Below, piece after piece: positions 45,468 through 54,496 of a stretch of 64,000 bases of DNA. Position 1 is the first letter of the stretch. Every line of letters begins with the position of its first letter. Source of the DNA: Leisingera daeponensis DSM 23529 (GTDB taxonomy: Bacteria; Pseudomonadota; Alphaproteobacteria; Rhodobacterales; Rhodobacteraceae). The position numbers were made by a program, and so were the translations under genes. Under the pieces are notes generated by a model. That model did not search any database, was not told the origin of the DNA, and saw nothing but the letters and a program-made list of their open reading frames with translations. The stretch spans positions 2,319,725 through 2,383,724 of the forward strand of contig NZ_KI421500.1 in NCBI RefSeq assembly GCF_000473145.1, read 5' to 3'.

Positions 45468-47045
45468 ATGGCGAAAATCGCATATATCCTGCTCTGCCAC
45501 AAAGACCCCGAAGCGGTTGTCCAGCAGGCTGAACAGCTGACCGCGGCCGGCGACTACATGGCCATTCACTTCGACGGGCGGGCGGCGGAGGAGGACTACC
45601 GGCTGATCCGGACAGAGCTGGCCGGCAACCCCAATGTCACCTTCGCCCGGAAGCGGATCAAATGCGGCTGGGGGGAATGGTCTCTGGTTCAGGCAACGCT
45701 GCACGCCCTGCAAAGCGCGTTGGAGGATTTCCCGCGCGCCACTCATTTCTACATGCTGTCGGGCGATTGCATGGCGGTGAAAACCGCCGAATACGCCCAC
45801 CGCTTCCTGGATGAGCACGACAAGGATTTCATCGAAAGCTTCGATTTCTTCGAAAGCGACTGGATCAAGACCGGCATGAAGGAGGACCGGCTGATCTACC
45901 GGCATTTCTTCAACGAGCGAAAGCACAAGCAGCTGTTCTACTGGAGCCACGGCCTGCAGAAGCGGCTGGGGCTGCAACGGGACATCCCTGCCGACATCCA
46001 GATGCAGATCGGCAGCCAGTGGTGGTGCCTGCGGCGGCGCACGGTGGAGTGGATCCTGGGCTTTATCCGCAAGCGCCGCGATGTGATGCGGTTCTTCCGC
46101 ACCACCTGGATCCCGGATGAGACATTTTTTCAAACCCTGGTGCGCCATCTGATCCCGGAGGCGGAAATCGAAACGCGCACGCTCACCTTCCTGATGTTCA
46201 CCGACTACGGGATGCCGGTGAATTTCTACAATGACCATTATGATCTGCTGCTCAGCCAGGACTTCCTGTTTGCCCGCAAGATCAGCCCCGAGGCGAAGGA
46301 GCTGAAACTGCGCCTGGGCCGGCTGTACGCGGCGCAGGGCGTCAGTTTCCAGATTTCCAACGAGGGGCGCAGCCTCTACAGGTTCCTGGCCCAGCGCGGT
46401 CGCACCGGGCACCGCTTTGCGCCGCGGTTCTGGGAGACCGAGAGCAGCCTGGGGCGCCAGCGCGAGCTGCTGGTCGTGGTGTGCAAGAAGTGGCATGTGG
46501 CCAAGCGGCTGCTGGAGCAGATCCGCCAGGCTACCAGTATTCCCGCTGTCGAGTATCTGTTTGACGAGGAAGACACCGCCCTGCCGGACCTTGGCGGCAT
46601 CGAGGCCGCGCTGATGAAGCGCACCCGCCACCGCCGGGCACTGCTGCGGATGCTGTTCGAATACTACGAGACGGATCAGCTGATCATCTGTCTGGACCCC
46701 GCGGCCATCGACCTGATGAATGATTTCCTTTCAGACCGCTCCTCGACCCGGTTCCTGCACATCGACTGCACCTTCAGCGATGACTACCTGATCGGCCACG
46801 CCCAGCGGGCCGGCCTGGCGGGCGCGCGCACGCCGCAACTGACGCTGGAGCGGCTGCTGCCGACGATCCGCAACGATATCCTGCATGAATGCGACCGCAT
46901 CCGCGATGCCGTCTACAGCCAGCTTTTTCACCTGCGCGAGGGCGCCAGCGCGGAGGAAAACGCAGCCCAGCTCGGCGGTTTCCTGAACCTGCCCCGGGAC
47001 AAGGCGATGGAGATTGCCGCAGCCCGGTCTCTGTTTGCGGACTGA
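45468..47045 (+). CDS. GT14-type (core-2/I-branching) beta-1,6-N-acetylglucosaminyltransferase-like protein with C-terminal DUF5928
   Basis: A 525-aa cytoplasmic or peripheral glycosyltransferase. Residues 1-280 are the branch domain: AYILLCHKDPEAVVQQAEQL, AIHFDGRAAEEDYRLI, GWGEWSLVQATLHALQSAL, YMLSGDCMAVKTAEYAHRFLDE, and SQWWCLRRRTVEWILGFI. After about residue 320 a second domain begins ELLVVVCKKWHVAKRLLEQI and resembles the part called DUF5928. The C-terminal domain may bind a partner or donor. Divergent from the sulfotransferase. Assembly of a sulfated glycan is inferred. Confidence 0.85.
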   Translation: MAKIAYILLCHKDPEAVVQQAEQLTAAGDYMAIHFDGRAAEEDYRLIRTELAGNPNVTFARKRIKCGWGEWSLVQATLHALQSALEDFPRATHFYMLSGDCMAVKTAEYAHRFLDEHDKDFIESFDFFESDWIKTGMKEDRLIYRHFFNERKHKQLFYWSHGLQKRLGLQRDIPADIQMQIGSQWWCLRRRTVEWILGFIRKRRDVMRFFRTTWIPDETFFQTLVRHLIPEAEIETRTLTFLMFTDYGMPVNFYNDHYDLLLSQDFLFARKISPEAKELKLRLGRLYAAQGVSFQISNEGRSLYRFLAQRGRTGHRFAPRFWETESSLGRQRELLVVVCKKWHVAKRLLEQIRQATSIPAVEYLFDEEDTALPDLGGIEAALMKRTRHRRALLRMLFEYYETDQLIICLDPAAIDLMNDFLSDRSSTRFLHIDCTFSDDYLIGHAQRAGLAGARTPQLTLERLLPTIRNDILHECDRIRDAVYSQLFHLREGASAEENAAQLGGFLNLPRDKAMEIAAARSLFAD

Positions 47046-47057
47046 ACCGGCAGCCTG

Positions 47058-47300
47058 ATGCGGCAAGTGACCTCCATGCCGGTCACGGCCAGCATAGGGC
47101 TGATGGCGATGTTCGCGGTGGATTGCGCCGATTGGCTTTCATCGCCGGGCTGGTGATGCCGGCCCTTAGGCTGGCCTGGACTGAGCGGATCCTGACATTG
47201 CTTGGCGTCCAGGGCGGAGGTCTGGGCCTGGCGATGTGCTAAGTCCGGATCATCCTGCCAGCAATGCGGGTGATGGCGCGTAACGGCGGCGGGCAGAATG
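47058..47300 (+). pseudogene. Degraded MATE efflux protein remnant
   Basis: The ATG frame at 47058 reads MRQVTSMPVTASIGLMAMFAVDCAD, like the first TM of a MATE transporter. Coding sense then continues in another frame as LAFIAGLVMPALRLAWTERILTLLGVQGGGLGLAM. It meets a stop at 47240 and carries on VRIILPAMRVMA, the sort of segment found further along the protein. One frameshift, an internal deletion and a stop are needed to explain this. The match is by eye and short, so it is tentative. Confidence 0.4.
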
Positions 47301-47344
47301 CAGCGCTGGATCCCCTGCTGATCTTTGGCCTGGAACCGGGGCAC

Positions 47345-47379
47345 GGAAAGGGGGCGCACCGGATCCGGTGCGCCCCCCC
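47345..47379 (-). terminator. Terminator-like palindrome after gbcB
   Basis: A 28-base perfect palindrome (47350-47377, arms GGGGGCGCACCG, GATC centre) lies 10 bases past the gbcB stop. On the minus strand it leads into CTTTCC. Confidence 0.65.
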
Positions 47380-47386
47380 TGGGCCT

Positions 47387-48472
47387 TCAGATCTCGACCT
47401 CGACCCGGCCGATCGGGTTGGAGCAGCAGGCCAGGATATACCCTGCCTCCACATCCTCCTCCGAGATGCCGCCGTTGTGGACCATATGCACGTCGCCCGC
47501 GGTTTTCCTGACCTTGCAGGTGCCGCAGATGCCGAAGGTGCAGCCCGACGGGATGTTAAGGCCCGACGCCTTGGCCACCGCCAGCACCGTATCGGTCTCT
47601 GTGCAGGTGGCGGTGACGCCCGACGCGGCAAAGGTGATCTCTGCCGCCGCGGTCTCTTCCGGCACCACATCGTCCAGCTCCGGCGCATCGGCTTCGGTCT
47701 CCACCGGCGCGCCAAAGCTTTCCTGATTGTAGTTCTCCATGTCGAAGCCCAGGCCATTCAGCATGTCGCGCACCGCCTGCATGAACGGGTCCGGGCCGCA
47801 GCAGTAGACCTCGCGCTCCAGGTAGTCGCCGGCAATCAGGCCCAGCATAATCTGGTTCAGCTGCCCGCGGTAGCCGGTCCAGACCTGATAGGGGTCGTCC
47901 TCCTCAACCACGAAATGCAGCTTGATCCCCTGCACCCGCGCCGCCATGCCCTCCAGCTGGCGCCGCGCGATGATCTCGCTGGGCCGCTTGGCACAGTTGA
48001 TGAAACTGACATCGGGCGACTGGCCGCGGTCGAACAGATACTGGGTCATCGACAGGCTGGGCGTGATGCCGGAACCTGCGGAGATAAACAGGAACTTGCC
48101 GTTCGGGCGTTTGGGCAGGGTGAACAGGCCCGCCGGGCCGGAGGCCCTCAGGAACATGCCCGGGCGCAGGTTGTCCAGCATCCAGCGGGTGCCGATGCTG
48201 TCGGCCTGCGCCTTCACGGTGACAGAGATAGACAAGGGCCGCGAGGGTGAGGAGCTGATGGTGTAAGTGCGCCAGACAGTGCCGCCCGGCACCGGCAGTT
48301 CCAGCGTCAGAAACTGGCCCGGCTGGTATTTGAACCACGCGCCGGAAGGCGCGCGGAAGCTGAAGGTGGCGGTGTTCGGCGCCTCGGGCACGACGGTGAC
48401 GCATTCCAGCATCTCGTCGTCCTTCCACGCCAGCGTCTCATCCAGCGTTTCGAAATTGGCCTGCAGTCCCAT
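47387..48472 (-). CDS. gbcB: Glycine betaine monooxygenase reductase component (GbcB-like, FAD/[2Fe-2S])
   Basis: Feeds NAD(P)H electrons to the Rieske oxygenase. The 361-aa protein has a ferredoxin-reductase FAD domain (QFLTLELPVPGGTVWRTYTISSSPSRP), an NAD domain (FLFISAGSGITPSLSMTQYL, YCCGPDPFMQAVRDML) and a C-terminal plant-type [2Fe-2S] ferredoxin domain with Cys in SGCTFGICGTCKVRK and ILACCSNPIGRV. This domain order is GbcB/HcnB-like. It follows gbcA after 4 bases, so they are one operon, placed under the upstream cobalamin riboswitch. Confidence 0.92.
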   Translation of the reverse strand: MGLQANFETLDETLAWKDDEMLECVTVVPEAPNTATFSFRAPSGAWFKYQPGQFLTLELPVPGGTVWRTYTISSSPSRPLSISVTVKAQADSIGTRWMLDNLRPGMFLRASGPAGLFTLPKRPNGKFLFISAGSGITPSLSMTQYLFDRGQSPDVSFINCAKRPSEIIARRQLEGMAARVQGIKLHFVVEEDDPYQVWTGYRGQLNQIMLGLIAGDYLEREVYCCGPDPFMQAVRDMLNGLGFDMENYNQESFGAPVETEADAPELDDVVPEETAAAEITFAASGVTATCTETDTVLAVAKASGLNIPSGCTFGICGTCKVRKTAGDVHMVHNGGISEEDVEAGYILACCSNPIGRVEVEI

Positions 48473-48476
48473 GCCG

Positions 48477-50006
<1,530 letters not shown>

Positions 50007-50336
50007 AGGCGCAAATTGCCCGAAACGCACCCCTTGGGCGGAGACAAATCCGACCCGCCGAAACCGGAAAAAGACATGCATGTTATCCCCGCCTTAGGCC
50101 CGTTTCCGGCGCAGAATCTCAAACCGGCACTCGCCGGTCCGTTTGCGGCAAAGTGCTGATCTTCAGGGTATTTTCCTCCGAATCGGCTCGGCTCAGCGAT
50201 TCGCCAGACTGCGCCCGACGGACAGGCCGCACCGTGTCTTTGGATTCACCTCTTGCCGCCGCCCCTGCCCTGCGGGCAGTATTTGCACTGTATCCCGATA
50301 TCTTCCGGCACCCCGCGCAAACGAAAGGGGCCGCTT

Positions 50337-51456
50337 ATGAACGAACCAATGACGCGCAGCAGCACGGGCACCATGATGGCCGTCGTGACCACCGGAAACG
50401 GCGGCTACGACAAGCTTGAGTACAAACCCGTGCCCATCCCGGACCCCGGCGAGGGAGAGTTGCTGCTGCGGGTTCTGGCAGCCGGGGTGAACAACACCGA
50501 AATCAACACCCGGCTCGGATGGTATTCCTCCAGCGTGACGACGGACACCGCCGCGGCCGCAGGCCGCCAGGAAGCCCATGCCGAACAAAAGGCCGACGGC
50601 GGCTGGAACAAGGCAACCCCCTTCCCGCTGATCCAGGGCACCGACTGCTGCGGCAGGGTTGTTGCGGCAGGCCCAGGCGCCAGCCAGGCCCTGACCGGCA
50701 AGCGGGTTCTGGTGCGCCCCTGCATGCGCCCCAATGGCTACGGCGTTATGGACAACGTCTGGATGGCCTCGGACTTTGACGGCGCCTTTGCCGAATATGT
50801 CAAAGTCCCGGCAACTGAGGTGTTCCCGGTCGACTGCGCCTGGTCGGACGAGGAGCTGGCGACAATTCCCTGCGCCTATGGCACATCGGAAAACATGCTG
50901 CACCGCGCCAGCGTGCGCGCTGGCGAGCTGGTGCTTGTGACCGGCGCTTCCGGCGGTGTCGGCTCGGCCACAGTGCAGCTGGCCAAACGCCGCGGCGCCC
51001 GGGTGGCGGCGGTCACCAGCCGGGGGAAGATGGATCAGCTGCGCGGCCTTGGTGCGGATATCGTTCTGGACCGGGACAGCGGCCTGCTGGCGGAATTGGG
51101 CGGGGAAAGCGTTGACGCCGTCGTTGACAATGTGGCGGGGGCTGGCTTCCCGCAAATGCTCAAACTGCTGAAACGCGGCGGCCGCCTGGTGTCCAGCGGC
51201 GCCATCGCCGGGCCGGTTGTCGATCTGGACATGCGGGATATGTATTTGAAGGACATCACCCTGATCGGCTGCACCGCCTGGGATGAGCCGGTTTTTCCGA
51301 ACCTGATTTCCGAACCTGATTTCCTATATCGAGCGCGGCGAAATCCGGCCGCTTGTCGCCAAAGTCTTCCCGCTCAAGGACATCGCCAGGGCCCAGCAGG
51401 AATTCCTGAAGAAAACCCATTTCGGCAACTTCGTTCTTGTGCCGCCACAGGCCTGA
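50337..51456 (+). pseudogene. Zinc-type alcohol dehydrogenase/quinone reductase, 3' end frameshifted by a 13-base duplication
   Basis: MDR-superfamily oxidoreductase. The intact part has LLLRVLAAGVNNTEINTRLGWYSS, the QGTDCCGRVVAAGPGA entry, VLVRPCMRPNG, FAEYVKVPATEVFP and the nucleotide-binding LVTGASGGVGSATVQLAKRRGARVAAVTS. After VFPNLIS the frame is lost: 51297-51309 (CCGAACCTGATTT) is repeated at 51310-51322. Removing one copy restores YIERGEIRPLVAKVFPLKDIARAQQEFLKKTHFGNFVLVPPQA to a stop at 51456. As read, the frame runs on to 51587 with unrelated residues. AAAGGGG precedes the ATG at 50337. Confidence 0.85.
51297..51322 (+). repeat. 13-base tandem duplication inside the alcohol dehydrogenase gene
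   Basis: Two perfect adjacent copies of CCGAACCTGATTT. The length is not a multiple of three, so it causes the frameshift in the alcohol dehydrogenase. Confidence 0.95.
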
Positions 51457-51511
51457 CGAGCCGCAAGACCCTCAAAGCCAATGAAAAGGCCGCCCACGCG
51501 GCGGCCCCTCA

Positions 51512-52156
51512 TCACTTCGATTTCCAGCTGTCCAGCCAGCGGCGGAAGCGGCCCTGCCGTTCCGCAATCGCATCCCCCGCGGCATAGAGGCTGTCCTCGG
51601 CGCTTTCGATCATCGGCTCGATCCGCGCCCGCCGGAACCGGCGCCAGCGCACATAGATGGCCCACAGGATGGCGGCCAGCAGCACCAGGAAGATGATGCT
51701 GAACCAGTTTGTCGGCTTATCCTCCGGCCCGGCCACGGGCTTGATCGACACCGCATTCGGGAAGATCGACAGGAACTCGTTGCGCCAGCCGTAATGCATC
51801 ACCGCCACCCACTCCGGGTTGGCCCTGGTCGAGATGCTGTCATTGGCATCCGTATAGAGGTTCGCGGTGTCGAACTTGAAATAGGGCGGCCAGTTCCAGC
51901 CGGTGTCCTCATTGCGGTAGACCATATTGCGGCCGTTGGCGCGCACTGCCTGGATGAACTGCACATCGCGGTTGATCAGCTGCGCCGACTGGTCGTCGGG
52001 CTTGGACCAGAACAGGCGGGTCCAGTCGTTCAGCTCCTGCCGCTCCTCGTAGGTGTTGACGATGCGCGCCACGTCGTACTGCGGCAGCGTGTAATGCAGG
52101 AAGGCGCCGAACAGCACCCAGAAGGTGATCAGGATGGCCCATTTGATGAAACGCAT
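51512..52156 (-). CDS. DUF1523 family membrane protein
   Basis: A 214-aa protein. One N-terminal TM (MRFIKWAILITFWVLFGAFLHYTLPQYDV) is followed by a large non-cytoplasmic part: VNTYEERQELNDWTRLFWSKPDDQSAQLINRDVQFIQAV, then NTGWNWPPYFKFDTANLYTDAND-like residues. A second TM (NWFSIIFLVLLAAILWAIYV, about residues 150-170) leads into a basic cytoplasmic tail. The pattern matches DUF1523, of unknown function. It is the last gene of the AAA+ operon. GAGGAG precedes ATG 52156. Confidence 0.85.
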   Translation of the reverse strand: MRFIKWAILITFWVLFGAFLHYTLPQYDVARIVNTYEERQELNDWTRLFWSKPDDQSAQLINRDVQFIQAVRANGRNMVYRNEDTGWNWPPYFKFDTANLYTDANDSISTRANPEWVAVMHYGWRNEFLSIFPNAVSIKPVAGPEDKPTNWFSIIFLVLLAAILWAIYVRWRRFRRARIEPMIESAEDSLYAAGDAIAERQGRFRRWLDSWKSK

Positions 52157-52167
52157 CGGGCAGCTCC

Positions 52168-52434
52168 TCACATGAAGTTAATGACATAGACCAGAAGCGC
52201 GATGGCCCCTAGCGGGATGATATAGACCAGGAGGATCAGTTTGCGCCGGAACGAGCGGTCATACTGCCTCAGCCCCCGCTGGATGAAGGCCGCGCGGTCG
52301 CCGGTCAACCCCTTGTCTTTCCAGCGCCGTTTCAGCTTCGCCCGCCGCACCTCGCGCGAGTAGAGCGACACCGCGCCATAGGCCACGGTCAGCACCACAA
52401 ACAGGATCAGGATCAGGCGGATAAAGCCGAACAT
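52168..52434 (-). CDS. Small membrane protein, 88 aa, AAA+ operon
   Basis: Two TM helices: residues about 3-24 (FIRLILILFVVLTVAYGAVSL) and 65-86 (LILLVYIIPLGAIALLVYVINF). Between them is a strongly basic cytoplasmic-type loop (SREVRRAKLKRRWKDKGLTGDRAAFIQRGLRQYDRSFRRK). It starts 2 bases after the DUF6638 stop and lies 11 bases before DUF1523, so it is co-translated. No known family is recognised; a membrane anchor or scaffold is inferred. Confidence 0.85.
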   Translation of the reverse strand: MFGFIRLILILFVVLTVAYGAVSLYSREVRRAKLKRRWKDKGLTGDRAAFIQRGLRQYDRSFRRKLILLVYIIPLGAIALLVYVINFM

Positions 52435-52436
52435 CT

Positions 52437-53798
52437 CTAGCGGCCCCTCACCCGGTTCACCGCGCCCCAGGGGCCGACGCGCTCGACCACCCCTTGGCGC
52501 TGGCTGCGCGGCAGTTCGGGCACCCGTCCCTCCATATCCGGCTCATGCCCGAACAGCGCCTGCCGCGCGCCGGCCTTGTCCAACGCATACTCCCGCGCCA
52601 GGAACTCCGCCGCGTAAGCCTTCTTGGTCTCCGGCCAGCCGCGGTACTGGCGGTAAAACTCCTCCTTGTGGCAGATGAACATCTGCCGGAAATCATGCGG
52701 GCACAGCTCCGCCAGCAGCATATTCACCAAGTCGCGGCAGGGCGTGTCCGACGCCCGCAGACTATAGAAATAGGCCGGATGATCCGAGGTGATCCGCGGC
52801 CAACTGCCGCCCCCTTCGGCCCAGCGCACCAGCGCCGCCAGCCCGTCAAACTCCGCCGGCAGCTCATCGGCGTGCCGCGCCGCCATCCGCCTGAGGTCCG
52901 AGCGTGACAGTCCGGTCAGGTCGCGCCCCTTCTCGGTCAGCACGGACACCGCAAGAAACCCCATCTTCTGCCGCAGGATCGCGGCCCCATCAACGCCGCG
53001 CGCCCGGATCACCGGCTCCGCCAGCCGGTTCACCTCCAGGAACCGGGCAATCGCATTGCGCTCGCTTAAGGCGAACACATGCTTCAGCGGCACGCCTTCC
53101 GGCTTCTCCCCGCTGGCAATCACCGCCGGATGCCCGACGTCCTGAAACACATAAAGCCCGCCGAAATGCGCGGTCCAGAAGTTGCCCTGCTCAAAAACCT
53201 CATGCTCCAGATGCACCGGATTGCGCGTCACATCGCCGGTCTGTTCCGCCGTCTGGATCATCTCCCCGATCAACGCATCATCAAACCAGGCATCCTCACC
53301 TGATTTGAACCGCTCCACCAGCTCCGCCAGACGGTCCGCATGGCGCAGCGTGCCGCGGGTGGTGTCCGCCTCGATCCGCACCTGCCGGATGTCGAACAGG
53401 CGCGCGGGTGAGGACACCTCAAACACCGAATTCACCAGCTCGCCGGCCACGGCATCGGTCGCGGTCAGCGCAAACAGCTGGCGTTCATTCACCTCGATGA
53501 ACCGGCGCAGGATGTCCCGGCTGGTGGAGAATTTCACGTGAAGCAGCGGGCAGCGCTTCTGCTCGGTCGACAGCAGAATGAACTGCCGGTTCACGCCCGC
53601 ATGGTTCAGATAGTGATCATCCCCCAGCTCATCCCCGATCTCCGGCGAAAAACCCGAGATATCGACGTGGAAATCCGTGAGGGCGGTGGTCTTGCCGGTC
53701 AGATGCTTCAGCGCGCGATTGTACCGCTCCACCAGCGCGGGCGAGGCCACATGGAAGAGGTTGCCGAACATCAGGCCATGCTGGATGAGGCGTTTCAT
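52437..53798 (-). CDS. DUF6638-like protein, 453 aa, AAA+ operon
   Basis: Soluble protein of unknown function resembling the Rhodobacterales group called DUF6638. There is no signal or TM. Recognisable stretches are MKRLIQHGLMFGNLFHVASPALVERYNRALKHLTGKTTALTDFHVDISGFSPEIGDELGD, FTTSRDILRRFIEVNERQLFALTATDAVAGEL-like residues, and PCRDLVNMLLAELCPHDFRQMFICHKEEFYRQYRGWPETKKAYAAEFL near the C-terminus. Its start overlaps the DUF2971 stop by 4 bases. It probably acts with the AAA+ protein. Confidence 0.8.
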   Translation of the reverse strand: MKRLIQHGLMFGNLFHVASPALVERYNRALKHLTGKTTALTDFHVDISGFSPEIGDELGDDHYLNHAGVNRQFILLSTEQKRCPLLHVKFSTSRDILRRFIEVNERQLFALTATDAVAGELVNSVFEVSSPARLFDIRQVRIEADTTRGTLRHADRLAELVERFKSGEDAWFDDALIGEMIQTAEQTGDVTRNPVHLEHEVFEQGNFWTAHFGGLYVFQDVGHPAVIASGEKPEGVPLKHVFALSERNAIARFLEVNRLAEPVIRARGVDGAAILRQKMGFLAVSVLTEKGRDLTGLSRSDLRRMAARHADELPAEFDGLAALVRWAEGGGSWPRITSDHPAYFYSLRASDTPCRDLVNMLLAELCPHDFRQMFICHKEEFYRQYRGWPETKKAYAAEFLAREYALDKAGARQALFGHEPDMEGRVPELPRSQRQGVVERVGPWGAVNRVRGR

Positions 53799-54496
53799 GG
53801 TTGCACCTTTTTCCAGAGCTTCTTGTTTTGCTGCACTACCATCCTAAAGTCCCGGAAAGCAGCTCTGCACTGAAAATGTTCGAGCGATCTGCCATATGCC
53901 TTTTGGATCTCCTTAGCAGAAAATTCAGGCTGGGGTCCGTTGATAAAACCTACGAGTTGGACTTCGTCCCCCATTTGCAAGAACCTACCGTCCTTTGTGG
54001 AGAAAACTCCCTTAGAGCGAAAATCGACAAAAAGGCGCTCCTCTTTTTCATAGCTCCAGTGATGTGATTTTTGAGAGCAAAACTGCCTAAACGCAGGATC
54101 ACTAGAACTAGGGAACGGAACGCCATTACTTGTCTTCCTTCTAGGCAAGTATTTGACCCTCTGAAGTTCCTCGACGAGAACATCCACGACAAGGCAAACA
54201 CCTTTTCCGCTCTTCGAGTAGTGACCCCACATCAGCTGATTGCGCCAATCTTGAGAGAAACAAATCAGCCCCAATTCGCGTGAAAGTTCTTCGGACCAAG
54301 CCTGTTGGTCCGCGCGTGTTTGTTTGTCCTTTAGCTCAACTGACGCTAACTCGAAGACATCGTTGCACTTCTTGAACTCGGAAACTTTTATTTTGTTCTC
54401 TCTCAAATTCCCCAACAGATGATCTGGTGAGGTAAAATAGAACAGCCGCCGCCGGTCTGTGGCCTCTCTCTGCAACCAGTTTATCTTGACGGTCAC
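53795..54496 (-). CDS. DUF2971 family protein, probably inserted into the AAA+ operon
   Basis: A 233-aa soluble protein. LFYFTSPDHLLGNLRENKIKVSEFKKCNDVFELA (residues about 18-50) followed by GLICFSQDWRNQLMWGHYSKSGKGVCLVVDV and HWSYEKEERLFVDF is the DUF2971 pattern. Its function is unknown. The gene is clearly A+T-richer than its neighbours: two 60-base lines I counted give 45 and 47 percent G+C. It still overlaps both neighbours by 4-base ATGA junctions. This composition suggests recent horizontal acquisition. Similar proteins occur near mobile and defence genes, but no role is shown. Confidence 0.85.
   Translation of the reverse strand: MTVKINWLQREATDRRRLFYFTSPDHLLGNLRENKIKVSEFKKCNDVFELASVELKDKQTRADQQAWSEELSRELGLICFSQDWRNQLMWGHYSKSGKGVCLVVDVLVEELQRVKYLPRRKTSNGVPFPSSSDPAFRQFCSQKSHHWSYEKEERLFVDFRSKGVFSTKDGRFLQMGDEVQLVGFINGPQPEFSAKEIQKAYGRSLEHFQCRAAFRDFRMVVQQNKKLWKKVQP

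Larger units (their letters stand above)
47046..47386. other. Interval between the GT14-type gene and gbcB
   Basis: Contains the decayed MATE-like remnant (about 47058-47300) and the gbcB terminator. No intact gene is visible. Confidence 0.6.
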
